A DNA stretch of 23,499 nucleotides from a virus: the IMG/VR virus record IMGVR_UViG_3300028388_002072, positions 1-23,499 of that record; one strand, 5' to 3'. This document shows, piece after piece, positions 7,954 to 16,522 of the stretch. The stretch's first letter is position 1; every line of letters begins with the position of its first letter. The position numbers and the translations under genes were made by a program. The notes beneath the pieces were generated by a model that was not told where the DNA came from, did no database searches, and saw only the letters and a list, made by a program, of their open reading frames with translations.

Positions 7954-10318
7954 ATTCACTTTTCTTTAAACTTTCTTTTTGCAAGTCATATTCACCTTTT
8001 AATCTTTCTTCTAATTCTATCTTTTCAAGCTCACGTTGATGTTCAGCAACCTTCATTTGTTCCTGCTTATCCAATAATTCTAGCTGTGCTTGTTTCTCTT
8101 GTTCAGCCATTTGTTGCTGGAACTCACGTAGCTGCTTAGCACGAATCTGAATTAAACGATGTGTTTCTTCTGGTGAATTACCAGCAGTAATAGCAGAAAT
8201 AATTTCAGATACAGCCTCAACACCTTCACCTGCGTTCTGTGCAAACGCTTGCGAATATTGTAGCATATACTCATTATACTCTTTACGATTAGAAGAAGAC
8301 TTAAGATGTAAATCAATATCACCTGCTTGAAGCATATACGGAGTTACTTCAAAAAGTTCTTGCGTTCCATCAGGAAGAACATAAGAAAATAATAGATTGT
8401 TAGGGTTACGATCTAATTCATTTTTACAATAAGTTTTAAAGTTATGTAACCAGTCTTTAATAGCTTGTCGCCATACTTCGTCGATCTTTGCAAAGTAGGG
8501 TTCAGTAATATGATAAGATTGTAACAATGCCTGACGATTATCGGAAGCATTAGAATTAGCGGAAAACTGTGCTTCTCGTTGTGGAGGAACGCCTAATGCC
8601 ATACCTATTTCGTTTTCAATTAATCCTAAAAACTGTTGAAGATTGAATATTTCGGCAGCAGTACCAATAATATGTGCTGTTGATCCTGGACTTCTAGTAG
8701 GGGGTGGTGGCATATTATTCGTAGTCTGTGATCCAGAATACAAATTCAAACCTTCCATTTTACGATACGTTAACCACACTTTAATTGGGTCACGTAAATC
8801 ATTACCATCAATATCCTGACCTAATTGCTTGGGAATTTGATCAACATCAACGTTTTGAATGAAACCTTGATACTTTCTAAGTTCTCGATTCTCTAAATCT
8901 TTTACATAAAGATACTGCATATAAAGGGGTAATACTCTTTGTAAAGGAGAAATAGATCGAGCATTTCGTGCCGTAAAGACGCAACCAAAAGTAGATAGAT
9001 TAAAACTACCATACGGATCATTAACATCAATTTGTTGATGTGGAACACGACGATAGATAGGGTAAATATCGCCCTCTAATCGCACTACTTCGTGTTTAAT
9101 AGGAATCTTTAGCTTTTCAGCTTGATACTCAACATCGTCTTCAGTCCATATATACTTAACTGATTTATTACCAAAACGATTAACAAATTTTACTTTATTG
9201 GCATCTTTGGGGATTTCAAAATCAGCAGGTAAAGTTAAAATAATTTCTTCATTGTAATCATCGTGATAATGTAAAAAGATAATATCTTCAAAATGTCTAA
9301 ACTCAAAATGAGTTTCCCAAATTAAATTATCTCTAAAATCAGTCCCGGCTCTTGATTGAGAATGACCAATATGTTTATCAGGACGATAGTGTAAGTTAGG
9401 ATGATCTTCAACACGGGAAAATATAGACTCATCAATTAAATCACGCAATGGTTTAGCTTTACCACTCATTACATCATTGCTCTGATCGTAAATAGAAGAA
9501 CCATATTTACGTCTAATGCGTTCTAATTCCTCATCAGTAAGTAGATGTTGATAATCTTGATAGATTTCATCATAAGTTCTAGCTTTACGATAAGCAACGT
9601 AATCACCTTTATTAACATAGTGTTCATTACTAGCTTTTGAAAAAGCAGTAAATAGTGTATTACGTAATTCAAGAACGGGTTTACCATAACGCCAACCAGA
9701 ATAAACAAAAAATCTATCCGCACAATAAACATCTTCTAACGCTTCAACTTTTTTATGTTTAATGCCTTGTTGATGCTTACATAGTCGAATTGCTTTTTCC
9801 CAAAAGATTTCCCAATCATGTTTAAAGTTTTTAACATCAATATCTTCGGGTTGAATTCTTTTTTGTTCTTCTTCTACGTAACGATCTAGTTCTTCGGGAG
9901 CAACATTTTGCTGAATCTTTTCAATAAACTCTTGTATTTGTGGCTGAAGCTTTGCTATAATATTTTCTCTGATCTGTTCGTTCTTTTCTTTTAACAAGCT
10001 TTGATAAAGATTAACAATAGATAAATCATCTTCACGCTTATACATTTCTCCTTTTAAAATATTAATTTTATTATGAAGAACTGGATAAGGTTTAACCTTA
10101 GTAAGATTATCTCTCTCACCGAGTGGGTTACAAAACTCTTCAAATTCTTTCTGAAGAGCACGAAGATCGTCATGATAAATATCATAAGCAAGCTTCATTT
10201 TGTGAATATCTTCTAAATCCTCATATTCAGGAATTACAGTATTAATCTTGTGTTTATACCATTCCAAGCTATATTCTTTTGGTTCGGTATTATTTGAATA
10301 AAGTTCGTTAATGTACAT
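7952..10318 (-). CDS. Portal protein (788 aa)
   Basis: ATG at 10318 encodes 788 aa starting MYINELYSNNTEPKEYSLEW. The size, position between terminase/chaperonin and scaffold/capsid, and architecture are those of large portal proteins. There is a charged N-terminal region and a middle part with mixed beta structure and a proline-rich loop (NNMPPPPTRSPG) before a helical segment (AAEIFNLQQFLGLIENEIGM). The last 70 or so residues form a Gln/Glu/Lys-rich coiled coil (LREFQQQMAEQEKQAQLELL onward) that would correspond to the crown. Portal rings form the channel through which terminase pumps DNA. The start overlaps the chaperonin stop by 11 bases, suggesting coupled translation. I recognise the general type rather than a specific family. 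Confidence 0.75.
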   Translation of the reverse strand: MYINELYSNNTEPKEYSLEWYKHKINTVIPEYEDLEDIHKMKLAYDIYHDDLRALQKEFEEFCNPLGERDNLTKVKPYPVLHNKINILKGEMYKREDDLSIVNLYQSLLKEKNEQIRENIIAKLQPQIQEFIEKIQQNVAPEELDRYVEEEQKRIQPEDIDVKNFKHDWEIFWEKAIRLCKHQQGIKHKKVEALEDVYCADRFFVYSGWRYGKPVLELRNTLFTAFSKASNEHYVNKGDYVAYRKARTYDEIYQDYQHLLTDEELERIRRKYGSSIYDQSNDVMSGKAKPLRDLIDESIFSRVEDHPNLHYRPDKHIGHSQSRAGTDFRDNLIWETHFEFRHFEDIIFLHYHDDYNEEIILTLPADFEIPKDANKVKFVNRFGNKSVKYIWTEDDVEYQAEKLKIPIKHEVVRLEGDIYPIYRRVPHQQIDVNDPYGSFNLSTFGCVFTARNARSISPLQRVLPLYMQYLYVKDLENRELRKYQGFIQNVDVDQIPKQLGQDIDGNDLRDPIKVWLTYRKMEGLNLYSGSQTTNNMPPPPTRSPGSTAHIIGTAAEIFNLQQFLGLIENEIGMALGVPPQREAQFSANSNASDNRQALLQSYHITEPYFAKIDEVWRQAIKDWLHNFKTYCKNELDRNPNNLLFSYVLPDGTQELFEVTPYMLQAGDIDLHLKSSSNRKEYNEYMLQYSQAFAQNAGEGVEAVSEIISAITAGNSPEETHRLIQIRAKQLREFQQQMAEQEKQAQLELLDKQEQMKVAEHQRELEKIELEERLKGEYDLQKESLKKSE

Positions 10319-11735
10319 TATATAAAGAGTAGTTAGTATTAATTATCAACTTAGTGTTTGATAAAGCATTGAGTAATGCTTCAATTAATACTCGGGCAGA
10401 ATCTAATACACCAGCTTCAACTAAGTCTTCAATTGAGTTAGTGTGAATAGAATATCCAAAATTAGGTGTTGATAATAAAAATTCATTAATATCATCAAGT
10501 TCTACATTGGAATTTTGTAGAATTTTATAAGTAGGTTCTTTAAATACAGATAATTCAGAATCAAACTGATAAAGAATACTACCAGCACCCGGTACAAATC
10601 CATATTTAATACTAGATTGTACGGAACCGATTGCATCTTCAATTCGATCATATTGTTCTTTCATTGCTTCTTTAGTAGGACTACCAACGTAAATAACTGC
10701 AATATTATTACCTAAACGATAATAACGATTTCTATAATCTTCAATATCGTAAGGCTCGATTGCGTTTTCCCATTTATGCTTTAATTCTTCACGACGTTCT
10801 TCTAAGTGAGAATGATAAGAATTATAAAAAATACAAGAGTAATCATCGATTACTACTTTTTCACAAGAAGAATCTTCCGATAAAAAAGCTTGTAAATCAT
10901 CCATATTTTTATCTTGTCCCATACCGTAACCAGGCGTTCTAACTAAACACACCGGAGCACCTTCATTAACACGCAACATAGAAGCCTGACGAAAGAAAGC
11001 ATCGGAAAAGTCTGGTGCAATAATAACTAAAGGAATTTGTTCCTTTAATGCTGTGCTTAAATAATTTTGATATTCTTGCGGAATACCACGAATGGGATGC
11101 GAAGAAATATGTATGTAAGCATCTTCATAAACTGTGCGTTCAGCTTTACGATCAGTCATGAACGAGCGATGAATAAAACCAGAATCGAATTTTAATCCTG
11201 CTTCTACTTCGTACCGAGTATAAGGTTCTTCGGTTTCTTCTAATTCAATCATAATATCAAAATCAGTCTGTTCATAAATCTCTCTAAACAATTCACCAAT
11301 TTCTTCTGAATTAGAAGCAGTGGTTGCAATATTTTTAATCTGTTCAAGCGTATTTACTTTTCGTGTATGTTGTTTTATATGATCAATACACTTTTTAACT
11401 TCCTTTTCAAGAATATTATATTTTTTATGATCTTCTTTGCAATACTCTACAAACTTTTGTAACAAAAGAGAAGTAAGTGTCGTTCCATCACCAACTGAAT
11501 CTACTGTTTCTTTTGCCGCAGAAATCAAAAGCTTAGCTCCAATATTTTCAATTGGATCAGGTAAGTTAATTTCTTTAGCAACAGATACACCATCTTTAGT
11601 AATCTTTAAATCATTATCAGAATTAATAATAACTGTTTTTCCATTAGCTGACATTGTTGAAGTAATAATATTAGCAGCTTTATTTAGGCCAGTGATGATT
11701 GAATCTTGACCTTTTGAAATCATTTCCGTTTTCAT
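10308..11735 (-). CDS. Phage-encoded GroEL-type chaperonin (about 475 aa)
   Basis: The protein is a divergent group I chaperonin. Numbered from an upstream ATG at 11771, ITKDGVSVAKEI (57-68) matches the GroEL segment around Asp52 (Asp60 here). VGDGTT (93-98) is the ATP-binding motif containing the GroEL Asp87 equivalent (Asp95). RIEDAI (376-381) matches the region of catalytic Asp398 (Asp379), followed by FVPGAG (392-397), the counterpart of the GroEL VVAGGG. All three ATPase aspartates are therefore kept. It is about 60 residues shorter than GroEL and lacks a GGM tail. I prefer the ATG at 11735 (MKTEMISKGQDSI), which matches the GroEL N-terminus. Even so the gene overlaps the terminase end by 56 bases, and its stop overlaps the portal start. 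Likely role: folding capsid or other virion proteins. Confidence 0.9.
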   Translation of the reverse strand: MKTEMISKGQDSIITGLNKAANIITSTMSANGKTVIINSDNDLKITKDGVSVAKEINLPDPIENIGAKLLISAAKETVDSVGDGTTLTSLLLQKFVEYCKEDHKKYNILEKEVKKCIDHIKQHTRKVNTLEQIKNIATTASNSEEIGELFREIYEQTDFDIMIELEETEEPYTRYEVEAGLKFDSGFIHRSFMTDRKAERTVYEDAYIHISSHPIRGIPQEYQNYLSTALKEQIPLVIIAPDFSDAFFRQASMLRVNEGAPVCLVRTPGYGMGQDKNMDDLQAFLSEDSSCEKVVIDDYSCIFYNSYHSHLEERREELKHKWENAIEPYDIEDYRNRYYRLGNNIAVIYVGSPTKEAMKEQYDRIEDAIGSVQSSIKYGFVPGAGSILYQFDSELSVFKEPTYKILQNSNVELDDINEFLLSTPNFGYSIHTNSIEDLVEAGVLDSARVLIEALLNALSNTKLIINTNYSLYNVH

Positions 11736-14082
11736 TGAAAATTTTATTTTGTGAGAAAAAAACAAGTTCATTCTTTTCTCGTTTTTTAATTGCTTCTGTT
11801 TGTAATTGCGATTCTAATATACCTACGTGAACCGCACCCATTATCATTGATGAAACTGCATCAAAGTTACCATCTAATTCATAAGCAACAATTTGCTTAG
11901 TTGAAAATAAACAAGGTAACGTTTCTATAAATCTTAAACCGTTTGGTAATTCTTCTAGTAACCAATCATTTAATCTTTTTAACTTAACTAATTTATCCAT
12001 TTTATTTCCTACTACATACCCATACTCATTTACTCTTGTAGAATAAATTCTTTTTGAATCATGAACAACGGGTCTAAGCGTAAGTAAATATTCTTTATTC
12101 TTATTCATGTAGTAGTTTTTACAATCTGATCCTTTGTTTGCCTCATAAGCTAATCCTCTCACAGGATTGCCGTAAAACTGAATTAGCTTTTCTTGATTAA
12201 GATAATATTGCGATAAACCTTTTTCTGGTTTACCAATATACGTACAAACCATTGGTCCTGAAGGGGGCATATATTCATTCCAATACTTAGGACTAATAAA
12301 CCCATGAGTAACTCCTAACGAACCCCCATTATCAATATTCTCTGATACATAAGGGTCATGAGTAAAGAAATAAAAATCATTAGGTGCATCAAATTTAGGT
12401 AGATCATAAATAACAATTGATCCTTCGTGACTTGTTTTAGTACTATCAATTGGAAAATTATAAAAAGGATCGGCTTTATTGTCAATCTTATAAGCAACAC
12501 CATTAGGTTGATAAGAATCAAAACTAAGTGTTACGGGTAATGCTAAATCTAAATATGCGTTGTTTTTTATTAAAGCCTTTTCTCTAGTCACTCCTTCTTC
12601 GTATGGTAAATAATAACCTTTACTTTGTAACCACATTTCAGATGGAACAATTGGTCTGTTCATCTTTTCTTCTCTAATCACTGAAGCATCAGATGAAGAG
12701 AATCTTTTACGGTTACGATAAACGTGTTCAAAAGCTTTTGCAAAATCAGTATTACCATCTTTATCTTTAAATTGACGATAAGTGAGATATGCGGGTAAAA
12801 AGAATCCAATCATTCCATCTTTACCCATGCCTTCCCAAGAATCTTTGTAGGCAACAATATTATAATCCTGTGGATTAAGAAACATTCGTTTAGTCTGTTG
12901 GATAGCATCAATATTACCAGACGTACCTAAAAAACACTGAACGCCAAACTGTACACCATTACGAGCAACAATGTTGTTATTAGAATTGTATACATCAATT
13001 GCGTTTTGTGTAAGGCCGGTTTCCTCAACAATAGAATATTTAGTACGTCCACCAGCAGCGGCTTGTGCACCCTTACCCTTAGCTTTTTGAGCAGAATATG
13101 AAACATGATAAATTTTAGAGTTAGTACCATCATAAGTTTCTCTACCTTTAGATACAACCTTATATTCATGTCGCCAGGGATTCTTTTTATTACCAGGACT
13201 TAGTGAACCAGCCATATCTTTATATAAAGGATTAGGCGTATAGTCCTCATCCCCAGGTTCACCCCATACACCAAAAGCAGGGTTAATAGCTAAAACGTTC
13301 ATAGATGCTTTAATCTTGTTTAGAAACTCAGAAGATTTATCAGTATCTCCCGAACCAACAACAATTTCAACAAGTGTATTATCGTGTATTTCTTGATAAT
13401 CAGGTAATGTATAAAAATCACCATTATTATAATAATTAGCACCATCCGTAACAATTTGATGTAATGCTTTACCTAACGCAACAGAATAAGATTTTCCTCC
13501 GCCACGGGAACCCAAGATAAGATAGTTCTTAGCTTCATTAAACCATAAAGGAACACCTTTAGGTTTTTTATGTAATTTACGTATATTTTCTCTAGGTGTA
13601 ATATAACGTTTCTTTTCACCTTTAGAATTAAACAATTGTCTTTCTCTAAACGTCTCGGGAAACTTTTTATTATACGTAAATATTAACTCATCAGATGTAA
13701 ACATATCATCATCGTAATAGCCAGAAAAACCTTCTGCTTCCATTAATCCATAAAATATTTCCCATTCTAAATCAGTAATAGTAGGTTTAATATAAGTAGT
13801 AACTTTAGATTCATCAGTATCCTGAATCAGTGTATAATTACCATAAAAATATAAAGCGCCCGGCATATAACGATAACCTTGAGATTCTTGACCCCACAAA
13901 CCTTCAGTAACTATTTTCTTTTGTTGTTGCCAATATTCAATATAATTAATCTCATTTAAAGGATTAATACGAAGAATCTTATGCATATATTGTTGAAGAT
14001 TCTCAATACGTATATAATCTGTATTTAGTGTATACAAAGGTATATCACCAATCTTCTTTATTGTGCCAATATTCTCAATCAT
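11680..14082 (-). CDS. terL: Terminase large subunit (800 aa)
   Basis: This is the DNA-packaging motor ATPase and nuclease. After an N-terminal extension of about 185 residues comes Walker A GSRGGGKS (191-198). A Walker B region YSIVEETG (349-356, acidic pair Glu353-Glu354) and a coupling motif LGTSGN (385-390) follow. The C-terminal part shows an RNase H-type nuclease pattern: THDPYV with Asp576, AYEANKG with Glu647 and FDAVSSMIMG with Asp741. The length exceeds the usual 450-700 aa mainly because of the N-terminal domain (WQQQKKIVTEGLWGQESQGY region), which I recall also being long in crAss-like and other Bacteroidota phages. It overlaps the preceding gene by 4 bases (ATGA) and the chaperonin by over 50 bases. 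Confidence 0.93.
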   Translation of the reverse strand: MIENIGTIKKIGDIPLYTLNTDYIRIENLQQYMHKILRINPLNEINYIEYWQQQKKIVTEGLWGQESQGYRYMPGALYFYGNYTLIQDTDESKVTTYIKPTITDLEWEIFYGLMEAEGFSGYYDDDMFTSDELIFTYNKKFPETFRERQLFNSKGEKKRYITPRENIRKLHKKPKGVPLWFNEAKNYLILGSRGGGKSYSVALGKALHQIVTDGANYYNNGDFYTLPDYQEIHDNTLVEIVVGSGDTDKSSEFLNKIKASMNVLAINPAFGVWGEPGDEDYTPNPLYKDMAGSLSPGNKKNPWRHEYKVVSKGRETYDGTNSKIYHVSYSAQKAKGKGAQAAAGGRTKYSIVEETGLTQNAIDVYNSNNNIVARNGVQFGVQCFLGTSGNIDAIQQTKRMFLNPQDYNIVAYKDSWEGMGKDGMIGFFLPAYLTYRQFKDKDGNTDFAKAFEHVYRNRKRFSSSDASVIREEKMNRPIVPSEMWLQSKGYYLPYEEGVTREKALIKNNAYLDLALPVTLSFDSYQPNGVAYKIDNKADPFYNFPIDSTKTSHEGSIVIYDLPKFDAPNDFYFFTHDPYVSENIDNGGSLGVTHGFISPKYWNEYMPPSGPMVCTYIGKPEKGLSQYYLNQEKLIQFYGNPVRGLAYEANKGSDCKNYYMNKNKEYLLTLRPVVHDSKRIYSTRVNEYGYVVGNKMDKLVKLKRLNDWLLEELPNGLRFIETLPCLFSTKQIVAYELDGNFDAVSSMIMGAVHVGILESQLQTEAIKKREKNELVFFSQNKIFNENGNDFKRSRFNHHWPK

Positions 14083-14690
14083 ACTAATCCTTTCTCTGAA
14101 AATGTTTTCTTGCGTCCACCTCTAACTCGTGCTTCTTCTTCTTTTTCACGTTGAAACTTAGCTAGTGCCTTTTCTAATCGAGTATAAATTAACTCACTAT
14201 TTTTATAAACATCATCTAACTGTTTAGATGTGCCTTTAATAAGAATGGGTTTACCAGAGTTATCTAATTTATAATTACCCTGATCATCCTTCATATAATA
14301 ATCAACGTAATAATCAATCTTATCAATTTCTTGTGTACGCTTTTCAATAGCTTTTTGTTCTAATAATAACGCACGTTGTACAGAAGATAAACACTTAGAG
14401 GGGTATGCTTTTAATGCTTTACGATAAAGCTCATTAGTAAGATCAATATCGGGAAAGAACTTCTTAATTGCTTTAATGCGTTCTTTTGTGGGGTAACGAT
14501 AAAGTAAGTTTTCTTCTTCATCATTGTCTTGCATAAAAAACACGGCCCACATATAATTTGAAGACTCTAAACCACCTTCGTCTGTATCGTATAATTCAGA
14601 AAAAGGTTCTATATAAGCTAACTGAGGATTAAGTTCCCAGAAATTCTGTTCCGGGTGAAACTTCTTGTTTATTTTTATCCAACTTTTCAT
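14079..14690 (-). CDS. Packaging-associated protein, possibly small terminase (203 aa)
   Basis: ATG at 14690 encodes 203 aa starting MKSWIKINKKFHPEQNFWEL. The N-terminal half has Trp and acidic residues (DTDEGGLESSNYMWAVFFMQ). The C-terminal half is a charged helical region ending in a strongly basic tail (REKEEEARVRGGRKKTFSEK). The stop overlaps the terminase start in an ATGA arrangement, so the two are probably translated together. A small terminase subunit is often found here, and the basic tail could contact DNA, but no helix-turn-helix was clearly visible. The alternative is a packaging accessory protein particular to this phage group. Its own start lies inside the 3' end of the DUF1573-like gene (62-base overlap). 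Confidence 0.55.
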   Translation of the reverse strand: MKSWIKINKKFHPEQNFWELNPQLAYIEPFSELYDTDEGGLESSNYMWAVFFMQDNDEEENLLYRYPTKERIKAIKKFFPDIDLTNELYRKALKAYPSKCLSSVQRALLLEQKAIEKRTQEIDKIDYYVDYYMKDDQGNYKLDNSGKPILIKGTSKQLDDVYKNSELIYTRLEKALAKFQREKEEEARVRGGRKKTFSEKGLV

Positions 14691-14982
14691 GTCGATAAAT
14701 ATTTAATTTTACGGTTAAAGTATCTTGGGTGTCATCCGCATAAGTAACTTTAGCTGTAACTGTTTTGTCGTAGTTGTCTTTAGTAGAATGCTTTGGTAGG
14801 ATATTATCTACACGATGGGTAGATATATTAAGTGTAATTGCTTGATCATTAATGGTATGATTGGTACAACCACACGATGTTGTAACTGACTTAATTGATT
14901 TAGAATTATCATGTTCAAAATGAACTAGATGTTCTGTGTATAAATCACTAGTCTTGAACGTCTTTGTTAATTGTGTAAACAT
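14629..14982 (-). CDS. DUF1573-like immunoglobulin-fold small protein (117 aa)
   Basis: ATG at 14982 encodes 117 aa. Residues 20-80 resemble DUF1573 domains, which are common in Bacteroidota: a strand VHFEHDNSKSIKSV, then TTSCGCTNHTI (Cys37, Cys39; the family hallmark is TSCGCT), then repeated beta strands (KTVTAKVTYADDTQDTLTVK). Bacterial members usually have signal peptides and act in the envelope. Here there is none, so it probably stays in the cell or joins the virion. Its first codons (Met-Phe-Thr-Gln) are the same as those of the preceding gene. The start codon shares one base with that gene's stop (TAATG). Confidence 0.6.
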   Translation of the reverse strand: MFTQLTKTFKTSDLYTEHLVHFEHDNSKSIKSVTTSCGCTNHTINDQAITLNISTHRVDNILPKHSTKDNYDKTVTAKVTYADDTQDTLTVKLNIYRHEKLDKNKQEVSPGTEFLGT

Positions 14983-15263
14983 TAATTTTCATTTTTTAAA
15001 GTAATAAGAACATAAGGTAAGAAAGTATTTTGTTCAGAAAAGCTCCAAGCAAAATCAGTTGTTGGAGAAGATATTGTTCCTCCCATTCCATTATCATAAA
15101 CACAATATACTGAATCAGTTAATTCAACAAAGTCTTCATCAATATATTTAATATGTTCAACTTCTTCATCGCCAAAACCAGTATTAACAACTTTAATTGA
15201 TTCTACTTGAAACGGTAGCACAATATTATTTGCAGACTTATCGTTGTTTGATTGTGTAAACAT
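14982..15263 (-). CDS. Hypothetical protein with shared MFTQ start (93 aa)
   Basis: ATG at 15263 encodes 93 aa (MFTQSNNDKSANNIVLPFQV). It is acidic and apparently beta-rich with a Gly-rich turn (VYDNGMGGTISSPTTDF) and ends LPYVLITLKNEN, a strand resembling a phage tail- or head-completion fold. No family was recognised. It overlaps the preceding gene by 26 bases and is followed at a TAATG junction by the DUF1573-like gene, which starts with the same Met-Phe-Thr-Gln codons. The two may have a common origin, at least at their starts. Confidence 0.65.
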   Translation of the reverse strand: MFTQSNNDKSANNIVLPFQVESIKVVNTGFGDEEVEHIKYIDEDFVELTDSVYCVYDNGMGGTISSPTTDFAWSFSEQNTFLPYVLITLKNEN

Positions 15264-15660
15264 TTGGAGAATTTAAGATTGATAAAATTAATTCAATGAT
15301 TTGTTTAGCTTTTAACAAATACCATAAAATATTTCTTTTTTCGGGAATAGCCTGTTGAATTTTATCTAACTTATCAGTTAAGTTTTTATTATCAAAATAC
15401 AAATCTTCTATTACTTTGTTAGTATTAACAAACTTAAAATGCTTTGCTTCAATATTAAACTTTTCAAGTGTTTTTAAATCTACCTTCGGTTCATAATACG
15501 TATCAGACGAAAAGGATATAAAACCATCTTCAGGACACATATAACTAGGGTTATATAAAATTACTTGTTTAGTAAACTTACCGGGATTATCTTGATTAAT
15601 ATCTATATAAAGTTTTTTCCAACCAATTTTATCTAATTCTTCTTTAGTTATGTTTTGCAT
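15238..15660 (-). CDS. Hypothetical protein with C-terminal hydrophobic helix (140 aa)
   Basis: ATG at 15660 encodes 140 aa (MQNITKEELDKIGWKKLYID). The N-terminal 80 residues are mixed alpha/beta. Residues 85-110 are a charged helix (FDNKNLTDKLDKIQQAIPEK). Residues 112-128 are hydrophobic with a few charged residues (ILWYLLKAKQIIELILSIL) and could be a membrane-associated or packed helix. A coiled coil followed by a hydrophobic helix is compatible with a spanin-like or membrane-tethered protein, but the order is unlike a holin. No family was recognised. It begins 60 bases after the Cys-rich gene ends, a gap with no clear signal. Confidence 0.65.
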   Translation of the reverse strand: MQNITKEELDKIGWKKLYIDINQDNPGKFTKQVILYNPSYMCPEDGFISFSSDTYYEPKVDLKTLEKFNIEAKHFKFVNTNKVIEDLYFDNKNLTDKLDKIQQAIPEKRNILWYLLKAKQIIELILSILNSPNVYTIKQR

Positions 15661-15720
15661 AATTAATTATTGCAGTCAATATAAAATATATTACTAAGTA
15701 AAATAGTGTAGTTATGATTA

Positions 15721-15954
15721 TCAAAATTTACCGTGTTTACAATGTTTATTAGTTAATAGTGCATCCTTAAAATTACAACCACAGCATTCCATAATACCAT
15801 TATTATAACATTTAGAGCATTGTGATACTTTGTATAACATATCATCAATCTTATCTTGCGTAAATATTCTATTATATTCTTGTTTAATAAACTTGCGATA
15901 CTGAGCTAATAAAAATAACTTAATATTATTTATTGTAATTGATTTTAGTTTCAT
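15721..15954 (-). CDS. Small cysteine-rich putative zinc-binding protein (77 aa)
   Basis: ATG at 15954 encodes 77 aa. The first 45 residues are basic and hydrophobic (MKLKSITINNIKLFLLAQYR). The C-terminal 32 contain CSKC (46-49), ECCGC (Cys57, 58, 60) and a HCKH end (His71, Cys72, His74), enough ligands for one or two zinc sites. The start overlaps the stop of the 39-aa zinc-ribbon gene in an ATGA junction, so the two are probably translated together. Small zinc proteins in phages often modify host transcription or translation, but nothing in the sequence specifies the target. Confidence 0.65.
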   Translation of the reverse strand: MKLKSITINNIKLFLLAQYRKFIKQEYNRIFTQDKIDDMLYKVSQCSKCYNNGIMECCGCNFKDALLTNKHCKHGKF

Positions 15955-16070
15955 TTGGGTAAGTTGTGTAATAGTCTACATTCAGGACTACAGAATCCTT
16001 TCTTTGCGTGAGTAGAATTATTTTTAGTAAAAAACTGTTTGCATTCTTTACATCTAATTCTAATTTCCAT
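15951..16070 (-). CDS. Tiny zinc-ribbon protein (39 aa)
   Basis: A 40-codon frame from ATG 16070 to TGA at 15953-15951 encodes a 39-aa protein with CKEC (Cys7, Cys10) and CSPEC (Cys27, Cys31), i.e. C-x2-C-x16-C-x3-C, starting MEIRIRCKEC. Four well-spaced cysteines in so short a protein make a structural zinc ribbon likely. It follows the terminator at 16093-16117 and its stop overlaps the next gene's start (ATGA). The coupling and the second cysteine-rich product downstream support it as a real gene. The function may be nucleic-acid or protein binding. Confidence 0.7.
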   Translation of the reverse strand: MEIRIRCKECKQFFTKNNSTHAKKGFCSPECRLLHNLPK

Positions 16071-16080
16071 AATTGTTTAA

Positions 16081-16117
16081 TTAAAAGGAGAAAAGAAGAG
16101 GGAATAACCCTCTTCTT
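16081..16117 (-). terminator. Rho-independent terminator after the 128-aa gene
   Basis: On the minus strand AAGAAGAGGG (16117-16108) pairs perfectly with CCCTCTTCTT (16102-16093) around a 5-nt loop. A pyrimidine-rich tail follows (TTCTCCTTTT). It ends the first segment of the leftward operon. Because the same stem also forms on the plus strand, it could act in both directions. Terminase and portal genes lie beyond it, so it must be partial or suppressed, or a promoter not seen here lies downstream. Confidence 0.75.
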
Positions 16118-16124
16118 TAGTAAA

Positions 16125-16511
16125 TTACTTAGTTGATATTGAATCATCTTCGACGCTAATAGTATCAATACTGGGACGAGTAACTGCCTCTTCGATTTCT
16201 TGCGATACAATTTCATTAATTGCATCACCGGCAATTGCTAAACCTTTAAACACACGTTGATAGCGCTCATCGGCTACAATTTCACCAAAACGTTCAGTCA
16301 ATACATCAATTTCGGCTTGATCTAGATCATCTAATTCTTTAGGAATTTCATCTAAGCCATCTAATGCAGCGGGAAGTGCGGTGAGAAAACCAATAAAGTT
16401 TAACAGATCACCAGGAAAGTTAACTTTACCATCATTTTGACGGCTAATTTTAATTGCTTCTTTTAATGCAATCCCTGCATCAAAAAATTCTACAGTTTGT
16501 TGAATATTCAT
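16125..16511 (-). CDS. Small acidic conserved phage-type protein (128 aa)
   Basis: ATG at 16511 encodes 128 aa, strongly acidic and probably all helical. The stretch GDLLNFIGFLTALPAALDGL followed by DEIPKELDDLDQAEIDVL resembles a family of small proteins of unknown function that I recall from many tailed phages. The tail is Ser/Thr/Asp-rich. No catalytic residues are seen. It follows the GroES-like gene by 11 bases and is followed by a terminator. Possible roles are a virion-internal or membrane-associated protein, but nothing decisive is visible. Confidence 0.65.
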   Translation of the reverse strand: MNIQQTVEFFDAGIALKEAIKISRQNDGKVNFPGDLLNFIGFLTALPAALDGLDEIPKELDDLDQAEIDVLTERFGEIVADERYQRVFKGLAIAGDAINEIVSQEIEEAVTRPSIDTISVEDDSISTK

Positions 16512-16522
16512 AATAAATTAAT

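Noticed and set aside
15926-16234. 102-aa minus-strand frame
   Set aside because: It overlaps the 128-aa gene in another frame, runs across the terminator and conflicts with the better-supported 39-aa zinc-ribbon frame.
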